Assembly (NCBI GenBank): GCA_023807065.1
Contig: JAJJLU010000573.1
Coordinates: forward strand, 1 to 30,598
Origin: Isotricha intestinalis
Lineage: Eukaryota > Ciliophora > Litostomatea > Vestibuliferida > Isotrichidae
Direction: 5' to 3'
Length of the DNA: 30,598 bases
The notes beneath the pieces were generated by a model. The model had not been told where the DNA came from. It did no database searches and saw only the letters and a list, made by a program, of their open reading frames with translations. A program made the translations under genes and the position numbers. Of the stretch, positions 18,548 through 28,016 are shown one piece after another; positions within the stretch are counted from its first letter, which is position 1, and each line of letters opens with the position of its first letter.

Positions 18548-18724
18548 ATGAATGTGAATGAAAATAAAAAAGAAATTTGTATTAATTATAAAAGGATTTT
18601 CTTCTTAAGATTTCAAAGATATATTAAAAAGAATTTACCTTATGGATGCTTTTTTTTATTATGGATTATAGGGAATAAAACAGGTCAATTTATTACTTAT
18701 AAATATATTTTAAAAAATAAATAA
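18548..18724 (+). CDS. Possible 58-residue small ORF
   Basis: An ATG-to-TAA frame of 58 codons lies in the spacer between two convergent genes. It is slightly richer in G/C than the surrounding spacer. The product is basic with a hydrophobic stretch (GCFFLLWIIG, about 33-42) and uses Cys, Trp and Gly codons that are rare in random A/T sequence. The ATG context (TTTTAATG) is weaker than that of the other genes. It could be a small membrane peptide, an exon remnant or chance. No family is recognised. Confidence 0.25.
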   Translation: MNVNENKKEICINYKRIFFLRFQRYIKKNLPYGCFFLLWIIGNKTGQFITYKYILKNK

Positions 18725-18795
18725 ATAATTTTAAATTTATTTTATCATAAATTAGTTATTAAATAATGAAAAATTAATAAAAATATATTTTAATT

Positions 18796-19881
18796 TTATT
18801 TTTGACTTGAAAGTAAATTTTTAAATTTTGTCAAATAAATATCATATCTTTTATCATTATCATTAGAAAAAGTTTCAATAGCTTTTTGATAAAGAATAAT
18901 TAATTCATTTAATAAATTTTGCTTTTGTTCTTTTTTTTCATTTAATTCTTTTTCTTTATAATCAATAAAAGCAATAATGATTTCAATAGTTTCTTCAAAT
19001 TCAATAATTTTAAATTTTTTCATTTTATTATAAATTAAATTTCTTCTTTCTTGAACAATTGTATTAAATAATTCAATTTTTTCTTTTTGAGAAAAATAAA
19101 TAATTAAACCATTATTATCATTAAATTTAATTTCTAATTTAAAATTACTTTCATCATTAGGATTAATTAATTCTGAAAAAATAACATTTCTTAATTCTTT
19201 AACAAAAATTAATTTTCCTCTTAAACTTTTATAAGGTTTAAATAATAAAATGCAAACTTCAGTTAGAATAGAATAATACAATTGATTTAGAATAATTACT
19301 TTAAAAAAGAAATTACCTGTATTTTCTAAAAAATCATTTATATTATAAATATGTTTAATAATATAATTCCCTATGAAATTAAAAATTTTTTTTTCTACAT
19401 TTTTTAAATATTCTTTATATAAATCAGGAATAAATTGTCTTATAATGTCTTTTAAAGTTAAATCATCATTTGATTGTTTAATATAATAATTTCTATTATC
19501 AAATAATGAAGGATAAGTAAACTAATAAATAAAATAAATAAATACATTTGAGTTACAAGTTATTATTGGATTTGATAATGGATAATTATGTTTTATTTCA
19601 ATATAAAATATTATTATTTTATCTTTTAAAGGATTAAATTCTGTATTTGGAATATAATAAACTTTAATATATATTTTTTTAGTGTCTGAAAAAGGAACAA
19701 CTTGAATTTCTATTTTATTTTGTATTATTATATCTTTCATTTCTATTTTATTATAATATTATTTTATTTTACCATTTGTTATTATTTCATGTAATTTTAT
19801 TATATCTTCTGAATTTCCAAAATTTGTGGATACTTCTGTTAAAAAATTTTGTTCGATATTATTTTCAAAGTTATTCTCCAT
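18796..19881 (-). CDS. RWD/UBC-fold-like protein, three exons with two micro-introns
   Basis: Proposed exons on the minus strand are 19881-19773, 19742-19546 and 19521-18796, giving 343 residues. Unspliced, the frame is broken by TAA and TAG. Removing GT...AG segments of 30 and 24 nt restores one frame across all three. Residues about 1-145 look like an RWD/E2-like fold: a helix, strands (EIQVVPF, KIYIKVYYI, IIFYIEI), then the hallmark HNYPLSNPIITC and the helix-rich SLFDNRNYY...IIRQFIPDLYKEY. Residues about 190-270 (SLRGKLIFVKELRNVIF onward) may be a PH-like sheet, followed by a coiled-coil helix. No E2 catalytic cysteine is evident. RWD domains are protein-binding modules; the specific partner is unknown. 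The ATG at 19881 has context TTAAAAATGG. Confidence 0.75.
19522..19545 (-). other. Putative 24-nt spliceosomal intron
   Basis: On the minus strand the segment starts GTATTT and ends TTATTAG. Its own last triplet is the only in-frame stop. Removal joins codon AAT to TTT and keeps the frame of the downstream 241 codons. The segment contains no G except in the splice dinucleotides. Confidence 0.7.
19743..19772 (-). other. Putative 30-nt spliceosomal intron
   Basis: On the minus strand the segment starts GTAAAA and ends AAAATAG. It holds an in-frame TAA. Removal joins a split codon G|AA and links the 36-codon first exon, which has a good ATG context, to the rest of the gene. Confidence 0.7.
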
Positions 19882-20484
19882 TTTTAAATAACAGATAAAA
19901 ATAATTTTTAAAAATTTTAATTTATTTGTTATTTATTTATTTATAATTATTATAAAAAAATAAAATTTTTTAGTCTTTATAATGATTAATAATATCTTTA
20001 ATTTATTTATTTTTATTTATTTTTTTTTCTTTTCTTTTTTCATAAATTTTATTCAATAATTTTCATAAAATTAGGAAGTTTTAAATTATGTGAGATTAAA
20101 GAAAAATTTTTTAATTGAAAATTCATTGTTTCTTTTATTTAATTATTAATAAAAAAAGAATTTTGTATTAAAGAAAAATTATTATAATTTCTTATTTCCT
20201 TTTTTTCATTTAAAATATTTTATTATTATTCTTCATGAAATTTATTTTTTTTTCTTTTTTTGTTATGAAATTTCTTTAATTCTTTAAAAAATTGCTTGTT
20301 TCAATTGTTTTTAATTCTTTTCATAATTAATATTCTTTTTCTAAAGCATAAGTAATTATACTTTCTTTTCTTCTTAAAAAATTAAATTCCTAACATTCAT
20401 CATTTTTTTATAGGAAATTATAATAATTCATTTATTTTTATATTTTTGTAGAATATTTTATGAATAAATTGAAAATAAAAAAAT
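19882..20484. other. Divergent intergenic spacer, nothing recognised
   Basis: 603 bp between the start codons of the RWD-like gene (-) and the GDT1-like gene (+). It is rich in pyrimidine runs (TTTTCTTTTCTTTT types) on the + strand. It should hold both promoters. No RNA gene or open frame was recognised. Confidence 0.4.
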
Positions 20485-21330
20485 ATGGATTTTTCCTATT
20501 TTAGAAAACATGCTAAACCTCCTTCTATTATTGAAATATTACTTTCAATAGGATTTTATCCTAATTTATTTCAAACAATAATATTAGTATCTTTAGCATA
20601 TTTGAATGATAAAACTCCAATATTATTTTATTTTTTAAAAAAAAGTTCAAAAAATCCAATGTACTCAAATTTCATTGTTTTTTTATGCTTTACAATATTA
20701 ACATCAGTATCCTTATTTGTAGGATATAATTTAGATGAAATAATAAAATCAAGATTAATAGATTGGTTTTGTATATTATTTTTTTTTATTTCAGGAATAT
20801 ATTATATAATTCAAATTGTAATAAATCAAAATAAAAATTTTTCTTTTTTAGATGAATATAATGCTTTAATTAATCAAGGAAGTAATAATTATTTAAATAT
20901 TAAACGTTCTTTATCAGTTATTATTGAAGAAAGCAGTAAATTTATTGAAGATGATTATACAAATATTCCTATAATGGAAAGTAGAAAAAGTTTAATTGCT
21001 GATAAAGATATTAAAGAAGCAACCGTTGCACAAAGTACTTTTTATATGTTTATTCAAGATGTTAAAAATGTTTTATGTGAAAGATTCTTTGATTATACTT
21101 ATTATGTTATTCTTTTTCTTTGCTTTGTTTATGATTCTGGTGCTGTTATTGTTGGAGTTTTATTCACTTTTTTTTCACTTCTTTTAATTTGTATTGTTTT
21201 TGATGAAAATTTGCTTTCTTCTATTTTTGAAGATAAAGTTAAAACCTTTTTAGGAGTTTTGTTAATTATTTTTTCTGTACAGTTGTATTTGGTTAAGGCT
21301 TTTGATTTAATGGAAGATGGATTTGTTTAA
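20485..21330 (+). CDS. GDT1/TMEM165-like (UPF0016) membrane protein, degenerate motifs
   Basis: 281 residues with two hydrophobic triplets (about 24-45, 62-82, 92-113 and 203-220, 222-240, 253-272) around a hydrophilic loop of about 90 residues. This is the two-repeat plan and the length of yeast Gdt1, a Golgi Mn2+/Ca2+ transporter. Each repeat of that family carries an E-x-G-D-(K/R)-(T/S) cation motif. Here repeat 1 reads AYLNDKT (38-44), keeping D-K-T but losing Glu and Gly. Repeat 2 has only VYDSG (215-219), keeping Asp. Family membership is inferred from topology, motif position and the LFVGY segment. Transport activity is doubtful, and another six-helix family is possible. The ATG at 20485 is in A-rich context. 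Confidence 0.55.
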   Translation: MDFSYFRKHAKPPSIIEILLSIGFYPNLFQTIILVSLAYLNDKTPILFYFLKKSSKNPMYSNFIVFLCFTILTSVSLFVGYNLDEIIKSRLIDWFCILFFFISGIYYIIQIVINQNKNFSFLDEYNALINQGSNNYLNIKRSLSVIIEESSKFIEDDYTNIPIMESRKSLIADKDIKEATVAQSTFYMFIQDVKNVLCERFFDYTYYVILFLCFVYDSGAVIVGVLFTFFSLLLICIVFDENLLSSIFEDKVKTFLGVLLIIFSVQLYLVKAFDLMEDGFV

Positions 21331-21943
21331 TTTTTTTAAAAGTTAATTTTAATGAAATATTTTTAATAAATCAAATGAAATATATTATTATCTTTTAAAA
21401 TTCACTTAAATAAAAGAATTAGTTGAATGTAATAAATAATAATATTTTTTTCAATTAATTTCAATGCTTTATTAAATCTTAACAGATAAATATTAAATAA
21501 ATATCATAAAATTTATTTAAAAATAAATAATGTATTTCTTTTATTACATTTCCCTTTAATAAGGAACTTTTATTTTTTTAGATTTATAATTTTCTTTATT
21601 TTATATCATAATATCATTTTTATTTTTTTTCATTTCTTTTCATATAATTAGGATCAATGTTATTATTAAGTTTTCTTTTATTTTCTTTTTGATTATTATT
21701 ATATATTAAAAAATAGAATAGTTTGAATATTTAATGTTTTTTATATTTTTCTGATGTTTAATTTTTTTTTATTTTGGATTTTTTCTTTTAAAATAATAAC
21801 TTTTATCACCAAAGAAAATTTTTTCAAAACATTAAAAAAATTATAATAATGTTTAATATAATTAAAATATATTTTGTCCAAAATAAATAAAAAAAATAAG
21901 TTAAACTAACTAATAAATAAATAATCTCAAAAACAATAATTTT
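21331..21943. other. Convergent intergenic spacer, nothing convincing
   Basis: 613 bp between the ends of the GDT1-like (+) and PP2C (-) genes, long for a convergent spacer here. A minus-strand frame of about 37 codons ending near 21622 looks coding-like, but it has no start and no plausible splice partner. No RNA gene was seen. Confidence 0.35.
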
Positions 21944-23348
21944 TTACAAATCATTTTGAACATTTAAAAAAATCAAAATAATAGTAATATCATCAACATA
22001 ACTTCCAATTTGCAAAAATTTTTTTTTAGCAAAAGAAATTAATTCTTCAATAGCTTTATTTAAATTACATTGAGAATAATATAAATTAACAATATTTCTA
22101 GCATCTTCATTAGAAACAAATTCCCATAAACCATCAGAAGCTAAAATAATAAATTTATCATCATCACAAATATTATAATCAAATATTTCAGGTTCATTTA
22201 CAACTCCAATTTTTTTTGCAATAAAATCTCCAATTGATCTACTCATTGCTAAACCAGGAAAATTTTCGTTTTTAAAATAAATTCTAAAAGGAATTATCTC
22301 ATAAATATTATTCTCATTAATATTATATTCATTAAGATCTAAACTATTTTTCCTTATTTCACCTCCTTTTTTTATTATTCTTTCATATTCTTTTTTATTA
22401 TTTGGTTTATGATCATTTGATAAATTTACTATTTCATTTGAGTTTTTTATTAATATTGCTCTACTATCACCTAAATTTGAACAAATTATATGTTTTCCAA
22501 TAATAAATAAAGAACATGAAGTTGAACCACTAAAATCAGAATCGTAATCTTTTTTCTTCAATATATTATCTGTTTGAATATATATATTTCTTATTATTTT
22601 ATAATTATTATATGATAATCTATTATATATTTCTTCTGTTGTTATATATTTATTTAAAGATTCATTATTTTTTAATGTTATTATTGTTTCATTTCTTCTT
22701 GGAATATAATATAAATTTGTATTGTTTGTAAAGTAATCTAAAAATTCTTCTTTTGCTATTTTACTTATATAATGACCATCTATTCCATGTCCATCAAAAA
22801 CTGAAAAAATAGAGAAATCTTTTATATTAAATATATTTTCTTTTAATAAATAATTATCTTGGTTTATATTCTTTGTTCCTTTTTCAGATATTGAAGATAC
22901 TTTTATTATTTTTTTTAATATGTTTTGAAATGATATTATTTTTAAATGTTTTGATGTAGTTGTTTTACATTTATCATTAATATTAATATTATTAATGCAT
23001 AGATTTGTTTTTTTATTTCTTTTTATTTTTTTTGAAGAATAAGACTTTTCATCATCTGAAAAAATATAATTTTTATTATCTAATGATTTTACTTCTTTGA
23101 TATCATCTAATACTTTAATTTTGTTTTTTTTCATTTTTATATTTGAAAAATAAGGTTTAATTAAATCTTTATTATTATTATTTTTTTCTCTTGAAAAATA
23201 AGAAGTAATAAAATTTGTTTGAGTTATATAATTTTCTTCTTTTGAAAATTCATTTTGTATTTCTTTATCTTTTGCAATTATTGCTATTATAATTTTAAAT
23301 AAATATTTATTTACAATAATGAATTGGTTTAAAAAGTCTTTTATTCAT
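21944..23348 (-). CDS. PP2C-type protein serine/threonine phosphatase (PPM), two exons
   Basis: Proposed exons are 23348-23315 and 23283-21944 (minus strand), giving 457 residues. PPM enzymes remove phosphate from Ser/Thr using two metal ions bound by aspartates. All core motifs are present: GTKNINQD, VFDGHG (173-178), GSTSCSLF, NLGDSRAIL (DSR at 284-286), DHKPNNKKEYERI, AMSRSIGD, ILASDGLW (DGLW at 395-398) and YVDDITI (442-445), so it should be active. The N-terminal 130 residues are Lys/Asn-rich and probably regulatory. The internal ATG at 23134 would give 396 residues. However, the frame stays open upstream, and a 31-nt GT...AG intron joins it to an ATG exon with context AAGAATG. Confidence 0.92.
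23284..23314 (-). other. Putative 31-nt spliceosomal intron
   Basis: On the minus strand the segment runs from GTAAAT to ATAATAG. The length is not a multiple of three. Reading through from the upstream ATG meets TAA two codons into the segment. Removing it joins a split codon T|CA and opens the frame into the PP2C gene. Because it shifts frame, codon reassignment cannot explain it away. Confidence 0.75.
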
Positions 23349-24575
23349 TCTTAAAAGATCATTTGTAGTTTGTCGGAATATACTATTGGAATTATTTTTT
23401 TTATTTACTTTGAATTTAATTTAAATGATAAATTATTCTTTGTATGAAATTTCATTGTTCAAAATAAAATAAATATTAAGTAAATTTATACTATTTTTAA
23501 TTATAAAAAAAAAATTAGTTTAAATCTTAGTAACAAAAAATAGTTTAATTTATTTTCATTATTGAATTTTTATATTCAAAACTGAATTATTTAATTACTT
23601 TTAGAATACTTATATTAATAAATCAAATGTCAAAATAAATATATTAATTATTATATATATTTTTATATACTTTAAAAATAAATATTAAAAAATTGTTTTT
23701 TCAAAATCAATTTTTATCATTTTGTTAAATTTCACATAAATTCTCAAAAGATAAAGTCTTTTATTTTTTTAATTTTTGTGTTAATAAATTAATTTCTTTT
23801 ATATTTTCTTACAAAAGAAAAAAAAAGAAATGGTATCAAATTTTTCTTTAAAAGTGTATAAGAAACTTTATTGATATTTTAAAGCTTAATGATATTATAA
23901 TATAAAAAAGGTATTATTTGAATTAATAATTTATATAAATTTTAAACAAAAAACTTCATATAATTAATAATGTGATATATAATATATAATCTATTCATAT
24001 TTAAATATTTTTATTTTAATGCTGAATTATATTTGTATTAAAGAAATTTCAAATATTTAATAATGTTTTAAAGAATTTAATATTTTTTAATTTATTCATT
24101 TTTTTTCAAAAATAATAAAAAAAAATGAAATAATTTTATAAATACTTTAAAAAACAATCTTAAACTAATTGACAGAAATATTACTAAATTTTATGATTTA
24201 TCTTTGTCAAACTAAAGCAAACTGCATTTTCGAATAAAAATCTTTTTAAAATATTTAAAAAAAATAATGATATATTTTTAAAATGAAATATACTTACAAA
24301 AACAAAAAGGACTATTAACAATTTAATTAAATCTTTAAAAAAATATATTTTTTAAAATTATAATATATATTTATTTAATAAAGATGTAACTTCCATTAAA
24401 AATCAAAAGTTAATATTTGACAAAAATAAAAAATGAAAAAGGGAAATAAATATTAATAAAAAAGATGAAAAAAAATTATAATAAAAAAAAACAAAATATA
24501 AAATCTAAATTATTAAAAAAAGAACATTAAAAAAATATATAAAAATATCGAAGAAAAAAAATAATATAAAATAAA
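23349..24575. other. Large divergent intergenic region, no gene recognised
   Basis: 1227 bp between the PP2C start (-) and the Glu/Lys coiled-coil start (+), much longer than most spacers here. It is nearly pure A/T and dense in stops on both strands. A hairpin-capable element AAAGATAAAGTCTTTT sits at 23747-23762, and the same 16 bases recur at 28857-28872. A G/C-richer patch lies near 24170-24235. A non-coding RNA, replication origin or matrix region is possible, but nothing identifies one. Confidence 0.4.
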
Positions 24576-27500
24576 ATGTCAGAAATAGAAAATGTAGAAT
24601 CAGGAGAAGAAAAGGAAATGATCGCTGGAGGTGGAGTAATGATTGATGATAATGAAGAAAACGATGAAAGGAGGAGTGAAGCTAGAGAAGAAAATGTTGA
24701 AAAAGGACAAGAAAATGAAAATGATGATATGATAGAAAAAGCAGAAGAAAATAATGAAAATGAAAAAAATGAAACCGATAATAAAGATGAAGATAATCTT
24801 TTACAAGAAGAAAATAAAGAAGTTCAAATTGAAGAAGTTAATGATAAAGAAAAAAATGAAGAAGAAGAAGTTAATAAAGATGATGAAAAAAATGAAGAAG
24901 AAGAAAATTATTTACAAGAAGATAATCAAGAACCTCAAATTGAAGAAGTTAATGATAAAGAAAAAAATGAGGTAGAAGAAAAAGAAGATGAAGAAAATAA
25001 TTTAATGGTAGGTGGAGGAGAAATAATAGAACCAGATGATGAAGTAGAAATGATGGAAGGTGGTGGTATAATGATAGAAGAAGTAAATGATGAAGAAATG
25101 GTAGAAAAAAAAGAAAAAGGAAAAGAAAAGAAAAAAGAAAAAAAAAAAGAAAAGGAAAAAGAAAAAGAAAAAGAAAAAGAAAAAGAGGAAAAAGAAAAAG
25201 AAAAAGAAAAAGAAAAAGAAAAGGAAGAAAAAAAAGGAAAAAAAGAAAAAAAAGAAAAAAAAGGGAAAAAAGGGAAAAAAAAAGGAAAAAAGGATAAAAA
25301 AGAAAAAAATAAGGATAAAGAAAAAAAAAAGGAAGAAGAAGAAAAAAATGAAGAAGAAGAAGAAAAAGAAGAAGAAAAAGAAGAAGGAAAAGAAGAAAAA
25401 GAAAAAGAAAAAACAACATCATCATCTCAATTTAAAATAACAAAAAAGCCAAAACAAAAATTAAACTTTTTAAAAGAAGATTCTTTATATTCTTCATTTT
25501 CAACAATACCTCAAACACAAGGAATAGACAATCCTTTAACTGAAGATGTTCTTAAAGTTGAATTATATTATACTAAAAATGATATTAAGAAAAAAAATAA
25601 GGAAATAAGTGAATTAAAGAAAAAATATTCTCAATTAATGAAAGATAATGAAACTTTTAAAAAATTAATTGGAGAATTAATTGGAAAAGAAGAAGAAAAA
25701 AAAAATGAAGAAAATGAAGAAAACGAAGAAAACGAAGAAAAAGAAAAAAATGATGAAAATGAAGAAGAAAAAGAAAATGAAGAAAATGAATATGAAGAAA
25801 ATGAAGAAGAAGAAAATTTTTTACAAGAAGAAACTAAAGAACCTATAGTTGAAGAAGTTAATGATAATGAAAAAGAAGAAAAAAAAGAAAAAGACAAAAA
25901 TAAAGGGAAAAAACAATCAAAAAAAGAAAAAGAAGAAGAATTAAAGTATATGGAAGAAGAAGAAAATGAAGGTCATTTATTTAAAAATCAAGAACCAGGG
26001 AAAGAAGAAAAAAAAGAAAAAAAAGATAAAAAACCTAAAAAACATAAAAAAGCAAAAAAAAAAGAAAAAAAAGAAAAAAAAGAAAAAAAAGAAGAAAACG
26101 AACAAAAAGAAGAAAATGAAGGAAATGAAAAAAATGAAGGAAATGAAAAAAATGAAGAAGGTGAAGAAAATGAAGAAAAAGAAAAAAAACAAAAAAAATC
26201 AAAAAAAGAGAAAAAAGGTAAAAAAGAAGAAAAAAAAAAAAAAAATGAAGAGTCACATAAAATTAAAGTTTTAAAAAGACAATTAGCAGATTATAAAAAA
26301 TCAGTTCAAGAAATGAATTCAAAATTAAATAAAATAAAGAATAAAGATAATTCAAATAAATATATAGAATTAACGGAAAATTTAAATTCTTCAGAAGAAA
26401 ATTTAAAAAATTTAAATTCTCAAGCAGGAGATATGCAAATGGAAATATATAATAATGATAAAGAAATAAATGATTTAATTATTCAAATTAATTATTATAA
26501 TGATATTGGAATGAATGCAAATAAAGAATTAGAAAAATCAAAAAAAAATATTGAAAGTAATGAAAAAAGATTAAAAACTTTAGAAAAAAAAGAAAAAGAA
26601 TATGAAAAAACTTTAGAAAAAAGAGAAAATGATTTAAAACAAAATGAAGAAAAATCAAAAGAAAAAGAAAATGAAATAAATGAATTAAATGAAAAATTAA
26701 AAGATGAAAATGAATATAAAAAAGAAAAAGAAGAAATGGATAAAAAGAAATTAGAAAGAAAAGAAAAAAAAAAAAAATTAAAAAAAGATAAAATTGATTT
26801 TAAAAAAGAAATACAATATTATGAAAATGAAAATAAAAAATTAGAAGAAAGAAATGAAAAATATGAATATGAAAAACCATCTTTAGAAGAAAAAGCAAAA
26901 AAACCAAAAGAAAATCAAGAAAAAATGAAAGAAATGGAAAAAGAAATAAAACAAATAAATGAAGAATTAGAAAAAAATAATAATGAATTTCAAGAAAAAC
27001 AAAAAAATTTAGATGAAGCAATAAAAAAAAATGATGAAGATATAACAAATTTAAAAACTAAATTTGAAGAAACTCAAAAAAAAAATGAAGAATTAAATGA
27101 AAAAGTAAATGATTTAAATTCAAAATTAGAAGAATTAAAAAAAGAAGATGAATCTATTTCTAAAGATTTAGAAAGTAAATTAAATGAATTAAATGAAGAA
27201 AAAGATAAAAATGAAAAATTAAAAGAAGAAGAAGAAAAAAATAGAGAAAATGAATTATTAGCAGAAAATGAAAAACAAGCTGAAGAATTAAAAAAAGATG
27301 AAGAAAAACAAAAACAATTTGAACAAGAAAAAGAAGAATTAGATAAAGCTATTAATGAATTAACCGAAATTAATGATAAATTAACTGAAGAAAATACTGA
27401 ATTAAAAAAACAAGATGAAGAAAATCAAAAAAATTTAAATCTTTATCTTCAGTTAGAAAAAAAACATTCTGAATTACAAAAACAATTAGAAGAAAAAGGA

Positions 27501-28016
27501 AAAGAAGAAAATAATGAAGTGGAAAATAAAGAAGAAAACAATGAAGAAAATAATGCAGCAGAAAATAAAGAAGAAAACAATGAAGAAAATAATGCAGCAG
27601 AAAATAAAGAAGAAAACAATGAAGATAATATAGAAAAACCACCTGAAGAAAATAATGCAGCAGAAAATAAAGAAGAAAACAATGAAGAAAATATAGAAAA
27701 ACCACCTGAAGAAAATAATGCAGCAGAAAATAAAGAAGAAAACAATGAAGAAAATAATGAAAAACTACCTGAAGAAAATAATGCAGCAGAAAATAAAGAA
27801 GAAAACAATGAAGATAATAATGAAAAACCACCTGAAGAAAATAATGAAATTGAAAATAAAGAAGAAAATAATGATGATAATATAGAAAAACCACCTGAAG
27901 AAAATAATGAAGTTGAAAATAAAGAAGAAAATAATGAAGATAATAATAATAATGGAGAAGAAGTTGCAGCTTATGTTGATGACGAAGCTAAAAGTGGAGG
28001 TAAACCTGATGAATAA
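24576..28016 (+). CDS. Giant Glu/Lys-rich coiled-coil protein with Gly-Gly-Gly motifs
   Basis: 1146 residues, dominated by Glu, Lys and Asn. The order is: an acidic N-terminus with three short motifs of the type M-(I/V/E)-x-G-G-G-x-(M/I)-I (near 15, 144 and 162); the phrase LQE(E/D)..E...EEVND.EK three times (near 75, 115 and 415); a Lys/Glu block (about 177-300) from a pyrimidine-free DNA stretch; a less biased segment with FLKEDSLYSSFSTIPQTQG and its own short coiled coil; a second Lys/Glu block; a long coiled coil (about 560-978); and a repetitive tail with ENKEENN and EKPPEENN units. There is no membrane segment or signal peptide. The layout suits a cytoskeletal or cortical scaffold. No family was recognised. 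The start context is AAAATGTC. Confidence 0.8.
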   Translation: MSEIENVESGEEKEMIAGGGVMIDDNEENDERRSEAREENVEKGQENENDDMIEKAEENNENEKNETDNKDEDNLLQEENKEVQIEEVNDKEKNEEEEVNKDDEKNEEEENYLQEDNQEPQIEEVNDKEKNEVEEKEDEENNLMVGGGEIIEPDDEVEMMEGGGIMIEEVNDEEMVEKKEKGKEKKKEKKKEKEKEKEKEKEKEEKEKEKEKEKEKEEKKGKKEKKEKKGKKGKKKGKKDKKEKNKDKEKKKEEEEKNEEEEEKEEEKEEGKEEKEKEKTTSSSQFKITKKPKQKLNFLKEDSLYSSFSTIPQTQGIDNPLTEDVLKVELYYTKNDIKKKNKEISELKKKYSQLMKDNETFKKLIGELIGKEEEKKNEENEENEENEEKEKNDENEEEKENEENEYEENEEEENFLQEETKEPIVEEVNDNEKEEKKEKDKNKGKKQSKKEKEEELKYMEEEENEGHLFKNQEPGKEEKKEKKDKKPKKHKKAKKKEKKEKKEKKEENEQKEENEGNEKNEGNEKNEEGEENEEKEKKQKKSKKEKKGKKEEKKKKNEESHKIKVLKRQLADYKKSVQEMNSKLNKIKNKDNSNKYIELTENLNSSEENLKNLNSQAGDMQMEIYNNDKEINDLIIQINYYNDIGMNANKELEKSKKNIESNEKRLKTLEKKEKEYEKTLEKRENDLKQNEEKSKEKENEINELNEKLKDENEYKKEKEEMDKKKLERKEKKKKLKKDKIDFKKEIQYYENENKKLEERNEKYEYEKPSLEEKAKKPKENQEKMKEMEKEIKQINEELEKNNNEFQEKQKNLDEAIKKNDEDITNLKTKFEETQKKNEELNEKVNDLNSKLEELKKEDESISKDLESKLNELNEEKDKNEKLKEEEEKNRENELLAENEKQAEELKKDEEKQKQFEQEKEELDKAINELTEINDKLTEENTELKKQDEENQKNLNLYLQLEKKHSELQKQLEEKGKEENNEVENKEENNEENNAAENKEENNEENNAAENKEENNEDNIEKPPEENNAAENKEENNEENIEKPPEENNAAENKEENNEENNEKLPEENNAAENKEENNEDNNEKPPEENNEIENKEENNDDNIEKPPEENNEVENKEENNEDNNNNGEEVAAYVDDEAKSGGKPDE
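25103..25294 (+). repeat. 192-nt pyrimidine-free (homopurine) tract inside a gene
   Basis: Every base from 25103 to 25294 is A or G. The tract encodes an unbroken Lys/Glu/Gly run in the Glu/Lys coiled-coil gene, largely GAAAAA and AAAGAA hexamers. Pyrimidines reappear at 25295. Homopurine-homopyrimidine DNA can form triplex structures, and AAA-rich mRNA with poly-Lys product can slow ribosomes. Confidence 0.9.
27516..27950 (+). repeat. Tandem 39-bp and 63-bp coding repeats
   Basis: The 3' end of the Glu/Lys coiled-coil gene is built from two 39-bp units ((A/E)(A/V)ENKEENNEENN) and five 63-bp units that add an EKPPEENN-type insert, followed by a partial unit. All units keep the reading frame. 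The last two units start EIEN or EVEN instead of AAEN, so the array has homogenised in its middle and diverged at its edges. Confidence 0.85.

Noticed and set aside
19299..19316. 18-nt GT...AG segment in exon 3 of the RWD-like gene
   Set aside because: It is in frame, has no stop, and the retained residues read sensibly, so nothing demands its removal. Only transcripts could tell.
21622..21732. Coding-like minus-strand frame ending in Asn/Lys-rich residues
   Set aside because: No ATG, no consistent splice partner, and about 37 open codons of Lys/Asn/Ile are not improbable in such A/T-rich DNA.
24949..27894. Several long minus-strand frames opposite the Glu/Lys coiled-coil gene
   Set aside because: They are Phe/Leu/Ser-rich mirror images of GAA/AAA codon runs, with no independent features.
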